This document shows positions 34,248 through 41,828 of a DNA stretch of 64,000 bases, in pieces (positions within the stretch are counted from its first letter, which is position 1; the number at the start of each line of letters is the position of its first letter). The notes below the pieces were generated by a model. That model had not been told where the DNA came from. It searched no databases and saw only the letters and a list, made by a program, of their open reading frames with translations. This DNA comes from Lentibacillus sp. JNUCC-1 (GTDB lineage: Bacteria; Bacillota; Bacilli; Bacillales; Amphibacillaceae), in contig NZ_WHOH01000001.1 in assembly GCF_009741735.1 (NCBI RefSeq), positions 868,001-932,000 on the forward strand. Reading direction: 5' to 3'. Both the position numbers and the translations under genes were made by a program.

Positions 34248-36064
34248 CACAAGATGCGACAACCAATCAATCTTTTCGCCCCATCATTGGCATTGACCTG
34301 GGGACGACCAACTCGGCCGCTGCCTACATACATAACCAAAATCCAGCCATGCTTGAGATGAACAATGCTTCATTCATGCTGCCTTCAGTCGTGTTACGTG
34401 ATCCAAATGGTCAGGTGATTGTCGGTGATGATGCCAGGAGCGCGCTTGTGGCCATGCCCCAGTACACCAAATCAGCCGTCAAACGGGAGATGGGCCAGGA
34501 TACACGCATTGAGCTGGGGAACCAATCCTACAGACCTGAAGAAATTTCCGCCATGATTCTGAAGGAAATTAAAAAGCAAGTTGAAAGCCAGCTCTCAGAA
34601 GGGGAAATTGAAGCGGTCATCACTGTCCCAGCTTATTTTACAAACCAGCAGCGCCAGGCAACCAAAGAAGCCGGTGAACTGGCCGGATTCGTTGTGGAGC
34701 GCATTATCAACGAACCAACTGCTGCTGCGCTGGCTTATGGCATACAGAACATGAAAAACGACGGTCATATACTCGTCTATGATCTTGGTGGCGGGACATT
34801 TGATGTCTCTGTCGTCGAGCTTATGGACGGCATTCTTGAAGTCAAAGCTTCTGCCGGTAACCACCGATTGGGGGGTGAAGATTTTGACTGGGCACTTGTG
34901 GACTGGTTCGCTGAAAAAGTAATCGATGAACATCAGATCGATCCTAGAGAAGAACCGCGGGCAAAAGCTCGATTGAAAGAAGAAGCGGAGCATGTGAAAA
35001 AGCAATTATCTTTTAAAGAAGCCGTTGATGTTTCCATCCCGGTTGCTACTGTCAGTGGCAACCGTCCAATCGGCCTGGAAACAACCATTACGCAGGAGCA
35101 GTTTGTCCATTTGATCAAACCGTTCCTCGCTGAAACTCAATATAATCTTGAATATGTCTTGGAAGAAGCCGGGCTCGCCCGCGCAGACATTGATGACGTC
35201 ATCCTCGTTGGCGGATCGACCAGAATTCCCAACGTTCAAAAACTTGTAACGGATTTCTTTGGCAAGACCCCGCATTCTGAGATCAACCCGGACGAGGCAG
35301 TTGCACTCGGGGCTGCCGTTCAGGCTGGCATCAAAGCTGGAACACTTCAAGACAGCGGACTGATCATTACCGACGTTGCCCCTTTTTCCATGGGTGTTGC
35401 AGTAGCGGGAGAAATTGAGCGCGAGCTGGTCCCAGGGCAGTTTCACGCAATTATCGATCGAAACACAACAATCCCTGTTACACGGACACACACCTTTTCA
35501 ACGACGTTCGATCATCAAACAGCTGTCACTGTTGAAATTTACCAGGGGGAAAATGACTGGGTCACAGATAATTACTTCCTAAATGAATTTTCACTCGAAG
35601 GACTTCCAGCAAAACCAGCCGGACATGAAGCCGTTGACATCACATTCCGCTATAACATTAATGGCATTCTGGAAGTCACTGCCAAGAATGCGTCCAGTGG
35701 CAATGAAATGACCGTGACAATCGAGGATGCTATTGATCGCAGTTCGGATGATGCGTTTGCAGACAGTCTTGCCAATATTGAAGCTGCTTATGGACAAGGG
35801 GCCGACAATACCCAGCAACTTGATCATTGGAGCGAAATCGATGTAACAGATGCGATGGAATCCCATGCTGATTTGCTCAAAGAAGCACGTGATTGGAAAG
35901 ACCGCTTGCAAGAAGCGTTCAACAGTAATGTTGACAACGATCAAAGCGCCTCATTGCAAGATGTGATCAACCAACTGGACGCCGCGATCCAATCCAAGAA
36001 TGCCATAACACTGAACGACGCAATCGAAAACGCGATTGACCTGGCAATCAATCTGGAGCTTTAA
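34244..36064 (+). CDS. DnaK-like Hsp70 chaperone (second, non-housekeeping type)
   Basis: A 606-aa Hsp70. Signatures: '[15 protein letters not shown]' near residues 15-29, '[16 protein letters not shown]' near 183-198 and '[17 protein letters not shown]' near 318-334. The substrate-binding beta domain follows (about 385-500), and the helical lid (about 505-606) is shorter than in DnaK and lacks the acidic EEVD-like tail region. The protein does not have the fixed DnaK loop 'GERKMAxDNK' ('[20 protein letters not shown]' is found instead). Neighbours are a GrpE-like and a J-domain/TPR gene, so this is a self-contained chaperone machine, perhaps for stress or envelope work. Confidence 0.9.
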   Translation: MTQDATTNQSFRPIIGIDLGTTNSAAAYIHNQNPAMLEMNNASFMLPSVVLRDPNGQVIVGDDARSALVAMPQYTKSAVKREMGQDTRIELGNQSYRPEEISAMILKEIKKQVESQLSEGEIEAVITVPAYFTNQQRQATKEAGELAGFVVERIINEPTAAALAYGIQNMKNDGHILVYDLGGGTFDVSVVELMDGILEVKASAGNHRLGGEDFDWALVDWFAEKVIDEHQIDPREEPRAKARLKEEAEHVKKQLSFKEAVDVSIPVATVSGNRPIGLETTITQEQFVHLIKPFLAETQYNLEYVLEEAGLARADIDDVILVGGSTRIPNVQKLVTDFFGKTPHSEINPDEAVALGAAVQAGIKAGTLQDSGLIITDVAPFSMGVAVAGEIERELVPGQFHAIIDRNTTIPVTRTHTFSTTFDHQTAVTVEIYQGENDWVTDNYFLNEFSLEGLPAKPAGHEAVDITFRYNINGILEVTAKNASSGNEMTVTIEDAIDRSSDDAFADSLANIEAAYGQGADNTQQLDHWSEIDVTDAMESHADLLKEARDWKDRLQEAFNSNVDNDQSASLQDVINQLDAAIQSKNAITLNDAIENAIDLAINLEL

Positions 36065-36077
36065 GGAGGGCCTGCCA

Positions 36078-37322
36078 ATGTCGAAGCAAGACCAAAGCTA
36101 TTATAAAATCCTGGGCACTACCGCAAACATTAGCCAGCGTCGCATTAAAGAAAAGTATATTAGCGCCGTCAAACAACATCCACCGGAAACAGATCCCGAG
36201 CAATTTGAAAAAATACGCGAAGCCTATGACACATTAAAAGACCCTGTTAAACGTAAACAATACGATCTATCGCGCAAGTACGGCGGCGACATTGAAAAAA
36301 TGCTGGAGAAGGCTGACAAACTGACCATCAATGAAAACTACGAAAAAGCGGAAAAAGTACTCCTTGACGTATTGCAGATTGATCCGGATATCTTGAGCGC
36401 ACAACTTGGTGTCATATTCGTCCGATTACGTCTCAACCAAATCAACAAGGCACATCAGATGTTGGAAAAGCTGCTGTCCTCACCAGCTTTGTATGAAGAT
36501 GAAGACCTTACACCCGCCATGGTGTACGCCGCTTTCGGCAAGGTCTTGATAGACCTCGGTCACATCGATGAAGCGATTCATTTTTTGGAGCAAGGGGTTG
36601 AACAATTCTCTGATGAAGGCCGTGAAATAAATGACCTATTAACAATTACTTATTTAGATACTGGTCAGGATCAAAAAGCCATAGAAACCGCTGAAAAAAA
36701 CGTACCGCCAGCAGACCTCCAACCATCTATTGATGATTTTGACCGTTACGTTAACTGGTTGTATGCCATTCTTAATACCAACAGTTGGCCAGAACTTTCA
36801 AAAGTGAAGGCCCGTTTTCGGAAGTACTTGAAAAATCTGCAGGACCCTCAAGAACGCGAAGAAGCATTTTCGGTGCTTTCAACCGAATATGTAGAATTGT
36901 CCGAAGTTTATCGTTACCGGGATGCAGAAGTCTTTTTGGAACTGGCAACCGTCACTAATCCACAGGACCAGGACGCAAAAAGCGCTCTAAAAGAAGCCAA
37001 ACAATTAGCCCGTGCCGAAAAAGAAATCGGCAAACTCGTTGGGGATGAAACCATTTTTCCACTGATGATCTATCATAGCGTTCATTGGTTTTATAATGAC
37101 GACGATTATCCCCTGGTTCGTGAACTTGATTATCTGTTCAATTCGGAGGCCATTAACGCACTAAAAGCAGAAACAGACTTTTACGCTGCAGGTATTCTAA
37201 AGCTGCAAAAAAACTATCCCGTCTTATATAATATGTTCAAGTCTGAATGGGACGCATTATACCAAGACCTCACTAAACACATGAACCGCGAAGCCAAACG
37301 CGAATTGAAAAAACTGATGTAG
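36078..37322 (+). CDS. J-domain/TPR co-chaperone with HPP in place of HPD
   Basis: A 414-aa protein beginning with a J-domain (about residues 6-70): 'SYYKILGTTANISQRRIKEKYISAVKQHPP' split, then 'FEKIREAYDTLKDPVKRKQYD'. The catalytic HPD tripeptide that triggers Hsp70 ATP hydrolysis is HPP here. The rest (about 80-414) is TPR-like helices ('NYEKAEKVLLDVLQIDPDILSAQLG'). AAGGAGGG lies upstream of ATG 36078, 14 bases after the Hsp70 stop. It may target clients through TPRs, while the changed motif suggests weak or altered stimulation of Hsp70. Confidence 0.83.
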   Translation: MSKQDQSYYKILGTTANISQRRIKEKYISAVKQHPPETDPEQFEKIREAYDTLKDPVKRKQYDLSRKYGGDIEKMLEKADKLTINENYEKAEKVLLDVLQIDPDILSAQLGVIFVRLRLNQINKAHQMLEKLLSSPALYEDEDLTPAMVYAAFGKVLIDLGHIDEAIHFLEQGVEQFSDEGREINDLLTITYLDTGQDQKAIETAEKNVPPADLQPSIDDFDRYVNWLYAILNTNSWPELSKVKARFRKYLKNLQDPQEREEAFSVLSTEYVELSEVYRYRDAEVFLELATVTNPQDQDAKSALKEAKQLARAEKEIGKLVGDETIFPLMIYHSVHWFYNDDDYPLVRELDYLFNSEAINALKAETDFYAAGILKLQKNYPVLYNMFKSEWDALYQDLTKHMNREAKRELKKLM

Positions 37323-37327
37323 CAGGC

Positions 37328-37402
37328 AGGGGAAGCATGGGGACGGTACTCGCGCTTCCTTTTTTCGACAAAATTCGGGAAGTGACAGTCACTTCCCGAA
37401 TT
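37328..37402 (+). repeat. R4 and R3 elements downstream of the chaperone operon
   Basis: 37328-37361 is an R4 copy (GGAAGCATGGGGACGGTACT then CGCGCTTCC) and 37366-37402 an R3 copy in which GGGAAGTGACAGTCACTTCCC forms its own hairpin with a T-rich tail (ATTTTATTT). This may end transcription of the chaperone operon. Confidence 0.6.
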
Positions 37403-37461
37403 TTATTTCAAGTAATTATTTTCCTGTTCTTCCTTGGATAGTGCCAACCGATGCTTCGTGC

Positions 37462-37573
37462 GATAGAAGAGGATCTTGCTTGGATAGCAGCGCTTCTTCG
37501 TTTGATAGAATCCATTATTGCTTGGATAGAACCCTTTCTTCGTGCGATAGACCGCAGTCTTCCTTGGATAGCC
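37462..37573. repeat. R1 array: six GATAG units, 21-bp period
   Basis: GATAG occurs at 37462, 37483, 37504, 37525, 37546 and 37567, exactly 21 bases apart. The flanks (GATGCTTCGTGC before, CCACTTTG after) match those of the arrays at 30010 and 33237, so all three share an origin. Here no C45 piece precedes it. Confidence 0.85.
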
Positions 37574-37607
37574 ACTTTGTTTATGCTTGATCAGATATGC
37601 TCATTAA

Positions 37608-37685
37608 TAGTACTCACTTTTCATTGCTAAAAAACCACAAGGATGCCTATCATATAGGCATCCCCGTGATTTTCACTGTCAAAGA
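37608..37685 (-). terminator. R5 hairpin element, terminator of the sigma-like gene
   Basis: The element AATAGTACTCACTTTTCA begins a module with a stem (ACCACAAGGATGCCTAT/ATAGGCATCCCCGTGAT) and ends with ACTGTCAAAGAA. On the minus strand the stem is followed by TTTTTTAGC. Similar modules lie at 39168, 47635, 51793 and 60730. Confidence 0.65.
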
Positions 37686-37725
37686 AAACATGTGGTAATG
37701 TGATTCACCCACACCATCCCCCCGC

Positions 37726-38303
37726 TCACTCCCCAATCTCCCACCCCACTTTCGCCCGAAACGCTTCATCCCGCAGCTTCTTCCTCACCTGTTTCCCCAG
37801 CTTTTCACAGCCTCGATTGAAGCCTTTTCAATCTGAGCAATCTCTTTCTGGGAAAGGTCCTCAATAATATACCCCTGGACCCATTTCCACTGGTTATCAC
37901 TCAAATGCGCTTTCAAATTGCCCCAGAGTTTATTGTCATCGGGTAATGGCATGCTGTTGTCTAGCGCTGGGAGCGGGTACGATTGGGCATTCCGCGAGAT
38001 ATGGTTGCCATCCATGGCTACTTTGCGCTGCTCCTCGACCGCCTGCTCCTGCGCCTCGACACTGCGCGATTCACTGCGGATGCGGTCAATCAGCCGGTTC
38101 CTAATTGTGTAATTAAAATATGTCGCCATCGGTCCCTTGTCCGGGGCATATTTTTCATACGCATTCCACAACGCACACAGCCCTTCCTGAAAATATTCCT
38201 GATGCGGGTCCCGGATATTCAGCCGATGGATATGATAATGAATCCGCCGCTCGTTTTGCTTAAACACCTCTTCAAACGTAAATGATTGCTTTGGCTTCGA
38301 CAT
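37726..38303 (-). CDS. Sigma-70-like factor, C-terminal frameshift
   Basis: A small sigma-70-family protein (about 192 aa after repair). Region 2-like sequence covers about residues 8-90 ('FEEVFKQNERRIHYHIHRLNI', split; 'YFQEGLCALWNAYEKYAPDKG'; 'TYFNYTIRNRLIDRIR'), and the C-terminal part is a region 4-like HTH ('LSQKEIAQIEKASIEAVKSWG'). The open frame ends at 37785 with GNR. One added base in the C4 run at 37795-37798 continues it as KQVRKKLRDEAFRAKVGWEI to TGA at 37726. ATG 38303 has GGAGG eight bases upstream. It is a paralogue of the gene at 63516; its targets are unknown. Confidence 0.75.
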
Positions 38304-38461
38304 ATGCGCTTCCTCCAAATCGCTTCTTTATATCTATAATCGAAACGAAAAGTGAAAAAGGGGCATGGTTGGGCGAAAAATTTTCGGCACATACTACAAA
38401 ATGCGTAATGATGAAAATTAGTAAGGAAGCACAAGTGCCTTCCTCATGCTTTCTTGATGAC

Positions 38462-38479
38462 TTATCATAATTATGATAA
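38462..38479. promoter_or_regulatory. Palindromic operator of toxin-antitoxin copy 2
   Basis: TTATCATAATTATGATAA is a perfect 18-bp palindrome about 30 bases before the antitoxin start, the same site as at 30305. Confidence 0.7.
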
Positions 38480-38510
38480 ACTTAAATCATTAAAATTGAG
38501 GAGTGGTAAT

Positions 38511-38798
38511 ATGCGCCACATTAGACCCATATCTGATTTACGAAATCATTTTGCGGATATTTCCAAAACGGTTCATGAAGATCAAGAACCTGTCTACCTT
38601 ACAAAGAATGGCTACGGTGATATGGTTGTCATGAGTATTGAAGCTTATGAACAAAAGCTGTTTGAAAGTGACATATATCTGAAGCTGAAAGAAGCAGAGT
38701 TAGATGCAAAATCGACTCAAACACGACATACGCACGAAGATGTTTTTCGAGATATACGAAAAGGGCTTTCCGAAAAGAGCAATGGTGAAAATGTATAA
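38511..38798 (+). CDS. Phd/YefM-family antitoxin, copy 2 (intact locus)
   Basis: A 95-aa antitoxin with the Phd/YefM N-terminal fold ('MRHIRPISDLRNHFADISK', 'EPVYLTKNGYGDMVVMSIEAYE') and a C-terminal tail that would cover the toxin. It differs at only a few residues from copy 1 (30354). GAGGAG lies before the ATG. The toxin ATG lies inside its last codons (8-base overlap), the usual layout for balanced expression. Confidence 0.9.
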   Translation: MRHIRPISDLRNHFADISKTVHEDQEPVYLTKNGYGDMVVMSIEAYEQKLFESDIYLKLKEAELDAKSTQTRHTHEDVFRDIRKGLSEKSNGENV

Positions 38799-39096
38799 AA
38801 TTAAATATCTTCCAATTGCTAAAAAGGATTTGCTAGAGATAACAAGATATATTAAGGATGAGTTACACGATTCATTGGCAGCCATGAATTTGATTGATGC
38901 TTTCGATGCGTCCATTTCGCGTCTTCAGGAATTTCCATATTCCTGCAAGGTTTATCAAACAACTGCTCCGCTGGATACAGAATACAGAGTCCTTCCTGTT
39001 AAAAAATATTTGGTATTCTATACTGTTCTCGAACACCAGGTAGAAATTCATAGAGTCATTTATGCTAAGATGGATCTGAATAAATTGATTAAATAG
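38791..39096 (+). CDS. RelE/ParE-family toxin, copy 2 (intact)
   Basis: A 101-aa toxin of the RelE/ParE fold: 'MYKIKYLPIAKKDLLEITRY', 'AAMNLIDAFDASISRLQEFP', 'TEYRVLPVKKYLVFYTVLE' and 'VEIHRVIYAKMDLNKLI'. The 'YRVL...YLVFYTV...V.I.RV.....D' core is that of the YoeB/ParE group. RelE-type members cut mRNA on the ribosome, ParE-type members poison gyrase; the sequence alone does not decide. It is reading-frame intact, in contrast to copy 1. Confidence 0.88.
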   Translation: MYKIKYLPIAKKDLLEITRYIKDELHDSLAAMNLIDAFDASISRLQEFPYSCKVYQTTAPLDTEYRVLPVKKYLVFYTVLEHQVEIHRVIYAKMDLNKLIK

Positions 39097-39167
39097 TGAA
39101 TAGCAAATGCGTTTAACCAGGACTTCAGGATCGAGTATGCTGGGGGATGTTAACTTGCTCATTCCTA

Positions 39168-39287
39168 AATAGTACTTACTTTTCACCACCAAAAACCACG
39201 GGGGTGCCTATCATATAGGCATCCCCGTGGTTTTACTGTCAAAAAAATCGTTGCGCCATTCGACAAAAACCGGGAAGTGACAGGCAC
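39168..39287 (-). terminator. R5 hairpin plus R3 element, terminator of the EEP-family gene
   Basis: 39168-39242 is an R5 module whose stem ACCACGGGGGTGCCTAT/ATAGGCATCCCCGTGGT is nearly perfect, with TTTTTGG following on the minus strand. 39258-39287 is an R3 half-copy (TTCGACAAAAACCGGGAAGT then GACAGGCAC). Together they lie directly after the stop of the minus-strand gene at 39304. Confidence 0.7.
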
Positions 39288-39303
39288 TTGTCGATTAACG
39301 CAC

Positions 39304-40065
39304 TCACCCGCCCACTTGGAACAGCTCAAACTCTGCAATCAGTATCGAGTGGTCGGAGTAGTTTTCTTCTCGTTCATGATGGGAAAATTGAGTGTCTGTC
39401 AGATGATTGGAAAGGCTGGGGGATAAAAACACATAGTCCAAGTGAAATCCATTCTGTTTATGACTGAACCAGCTGTAATCCAGGTTTTCTCCATGGATGT
39501 CCTTCCAGGCATCTGTCCATCCACCCTCCAAGAGCTGCATAATATAATCACTGAATTTACGTGGTGCACTGCTTTTTTCATCCGGCCTTGCCGTATTAAA
39601 ATCACCAACAATCATCGCGCGATCATTCCGACGACGATACGCATACCGAGTGATCTCTTCCCCAAAAAAGCGTTTGTCATATGTTTCATTCACATTTGGC
39701 ACATGAATGCCGAGCACATTTAAATCAAACGAAGGCAAATAAATCTCATGCCATCGATGCGAACCGTGTTTTTTTGAAAATGGCGCGGCGTGTGCTTCAA
39801 ACGGATAAACAGAAGCGATGAGAAGACCATTTTCCTTATTAGGCGGCTCTGAAGAAAGTGTATACGACCACCCAGCCTGCTTCAAAGTCTTCATAAGTCC
39901 CATCCCAGCTTCATGATCTTTGTATTCAGTAAGTACCACCAAATCCGCTTGATGAAAAAGAATCGCATCAGAAATCTGCTGCATAGCCTTTTTGCCACCC
40001 TGCCGAATGTTCCATGTCATGACTTTCAAAGATCCGATTTGAATCCACCTCCAACAAAAAAACAC
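39304..40065 (-). CDS. Endonuclease/exonuclease/phosphatase-family protein
   Basis: A 240-253-aa metal-dependent phosphodiesterase of the EEP fold (relatives: exonuclease III, DNase I, sphingomyelinase). Motifs: 'KVMTWNIRQGGKKA' (Asn/metal site, about residues 14-27), 'ADLVVLTEYKDHE' (catalytic Glu, about 40-52), 'RAMIVGDFNTARPDE' (about 149-163), 'HLDYVFLSPS' and 'YSDHSILIAEF' (catalytic Asp-His near 238). No signal peptide is seen. The start is uncertain: GGAGGTGG at about 40040-40047 suggests a TTG at 40029. Substrate (DNA, RNA or lipid) cannot be told. Confidence 0.82.
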   Translation of the reverse strand: MFFCWRWIQIGSLKVMTWNIRQGGKKAMQQISDAILFHQADLVVLTEYKDHEAGMGLMKTLKQAGWSYTLSSEPPNKENGLLIASVYPFEAHAAPFSKKHGSHRWHEIYLPSFDLNVLGIHVPNVNETYDKRFFGEEITRYAYRRRNDRAMIVGDFNTARPDEKSSAPRKFSDYIMQLLEGGWTDAWKDIHGENLDYSWFSHKQNGFHLDYVFLSPSLSNHLTDTQFSHHEREENYSDHSILIAEFELFQVGG

Positions 40066-40358
40066 ACGCAGCTAGTGTTTTTTATCCTATTATTAAAATA
40101 TAACACACGTACAGTGTGTTTTTTCTCAGTTATAAGCGAGATTAGGACGCATCCTACACTGACTGACCTCTTGTTGGACCTCCCTGCGCATTGTGATGGG
40201 TACAATAGGATATTGGGGTAACCCCCCGTACCTTCAGAGGAGGAAATTATGGTAAAATGGAACACACAACAGTAGTTTTCCTGTCCAAGGCATCTATGAC
40301 ACAATCCTGGCATTTGCCAACCAGTGTGTAAGACCAACATCCATAAAGAGGTGACATT

Positions 40359-40463
40359 ATGTATGTAAAATGCCCCGAATGCAAAAGTACAATTAAAATT
40401 AAACAAAATGGTCATGGTCACTGCAAGTGTGGAGCTCATGTAAAATTTTTGAATGAAAAGTAG
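40359..40463 (+). CDS. Zinc-ribbon microprotein, 34 aa
   Basis: A short frame with a strong ribosome binding site (AGAGGTGA, six bases before ATG). It encodes MYVKCPECKSTIKIKQNGHG and then HCKCGAHVKFLNEK. Two pairs, CPEC and CKCG, make a complete four-cysteine zinc ribbon with 14 residues between the pairs. Nothing else clear lies in the 40066-40684 gap. It might bind nucleic acid or a protein partner. No function is claimed. Confidence 0.6.
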   Translation: MYVKCPECKSTIKIKQNGHGHCKCGAHVKFLNEK

Positions 40464-40684
40464 AACAAAGATTGTATTCACTTAAATAATTGCGCAGTAA
40501 AAGGCAAGATTAATACATGCAATAACACTTTTAGACGAGAAAATATTGTTATCCATATCAACCCTTAACCCCAGCAATACAAAAATGAGGAAGCACGAGT
40601 GTCACCTCCATGCTCCCCAACCATAAAAATTCTTTTCCCATTTATTTCTCTCATTCTAATCCGCAAGCTTTTTTCCTTTCATAT

Positions 40685-41131
40685 CTATTTATCTTTGAGA
40701 TCTACATCAATAAGTTTAGTATCGTTTTTAAGTGATATTCCCTTTTTAGACTTATCCAGCTTAAATAGGTCTTCTACATCCATTCTTGAAGTTTTGTCCT
40801 TAACAAGGTCAACCGTTTTTTCTTCTAAATCAGCAAATTCTTTAGCTAGTCTCTGAAGTTCATTTATATTTTGCTCAGCTTGTTGTTTATAAAATTCTGC
40901 TTGAAACTTATATTCGTCTCTTTCTTTTTCTGTTTCAGCAGTGTATGCCTTATCCATATTTTCTTTAGCTTGGTTAAAATGTTCATGTGCTCTGTTCTTT
41001 TCCTTCTCGGACATGTGTGTGTAAAATGTCTTAACCAATCCCCTTACAATGTCCTCACCGTATACTTTTAATAAGTTAATGATTACTGGAAAAGCCACTT
41101 TTATAAACCACTTTTTAAGTTTACTCATCAT
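40685..41131 (-). CDS. Hypothetical coiled-coil protein, 148 aa
   Basis: I do not recognise the family. The N-terminus is amphipathic or weakly hydrophobic ('WFIKVAFPVIINLLKVYGEDI', split, residues 7-27) and could lie on the membrane. Residues 40-110 are a long charged coiled coil ('AHEHFNQAKENMDKAYTAET', 'FYKQQAEQNINELQRLAKEF'). The tail is Lys/Asp-rich. AGGGAGAGA lies before the ATG. Stand-alone gene. Confidence 0.6.
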   Translation of the reverse strand: MMSKLKKWFIKVAFPVIINLLKVYGEDIVRGLVKTFYTHMSEKEKNRAHEHFNQAKENMDKAYTAETEKERDEYKFQAEFYKQQAEQNINELQRLAKEFADLEEKTVDLVKDKTSRMDVEDLFKLDKSKKGISLKNDTKLIDVDLKDK

Positions 41132-41159
41132 TAATCTCTCCCTTTATATTACCACTCAC

Positions 41160-41362
41160 ATTTACTTACCCTAACTCCACCTCTCCAAACATCACCGACT
41201 TTAACGGTAGTCCTAAATAGGCAACATGCGGAGGGTTCTTTTCACAACGATATGAACATAATTGACCTACTGTAATGTATCGACTCTGAACCAGCCTTCC
41301 AGATTGAATATTTCCACAGCAATGGTTTAAAACAACGTCATCCAAGTTAACATCCGCTTTCT
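41160..41362 (-). pseudogene. Open-frame fragment without a start, unknown origin
   Basis: On the minus strand about 66 codons are open between stops and look protein-like ('VNLDDVVLNHCCGNIQSGRL', 'VGQLCSYRCEKNPPHVAYLG', 'VMFGEVELGK'). There is no start codon or ribosome binding site at its head, and it comes after a truncated toxin start. I regard it as the 3' remnant of an unrelated gene. Confidence 0.3.
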
Positions 41363-41383
41363 ATGACAGGCCTATATTTAAAC

Positions 41384-41641
41384 TTAAATTCCATATCTAT
41401 CCCTTAAATTGCCCATTGCAGTGTCTCCATCTACAGTTCGACCTGCTTTTACATCTTCCAAGCCTCCCATAACCACTTTAGCTTCACATATTTTCTGCAT
41501 GCTTCTTTCATAATGCTCAATATCCATAACTACCAAGTGGCTATAACCGTTTTTGGTTACAAACACAGAACCGTTTTCTCCAACACAACGCCGCTTCACT
41601 TCGGTCGTATTCTTCAAGCCGCACATAGGAATGATCTGCAT
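41384..41641 (-). CDS. Phd-family antitoxin, toxin partner truncated
   Basis: An 85-aa Phd/YefM-like antitoxin: 'MQIIPMCGLKNTTEVKRRCV', 'GSVFVTKNGYSHLVVMDIEHYERSM' split. ATG 41641 has AGAGAGGAT at good spacing and is preferred over an upstream in-frame start that lies in repeat sequence. On the minus strand a second ATG (41394) overlaps its end and opens MEFKFKYRPVIESGC before a stop, which looks like the beginning of a RelE-type toxin cut after 15 codons. So this is an orphaned antitoxin. Confidence 0.7.
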   Translation of the reverse strand: MQIIPMCGLKNTTEVKRRCVGENGSVFVTKNGYSHLVVMDIEHYERSMQKICEAKVVMGGLEDVKAGRTVDGDTAMGNLRDRYGI

Positions 41642-41739
41642 CAAATCCTCTCTTTTTTTGTAGCTATAATTATATCCCAAATATTGCCGTAAACCAACGA
41701 AATAAAGTAGAATATCACTGGTTAAAATTGCCCGACACC

Positions 41740-41770
41740 ATTCGACAAAAACCGGGAAGTGACAGGCACC
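41740..41770 (+). repeat. R3 dispersed element
   Basis: TTCGACAAAAACCGGGAAGT followed by GACAGGCACC, the same variant as at 39258. It lies between the orphan antitoxin and bceB. Confidence 0.6.
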
Positions 41771-41828
41771 ACCCGTGTTCGAACACCTAAAAAAAGAAAG
41801 CGTGGGGTCCCCCCCCGCGCTTCCCACT

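Noticed and set aside
40251..40277. Eight-codon frame after AGAGGAGGAA (MVKWNTQQ)
   Set aside because: The ribosome binding site is strong, but the frame is too short to support and no gene follows that it could regulate except the microprotein about 80 bases on.
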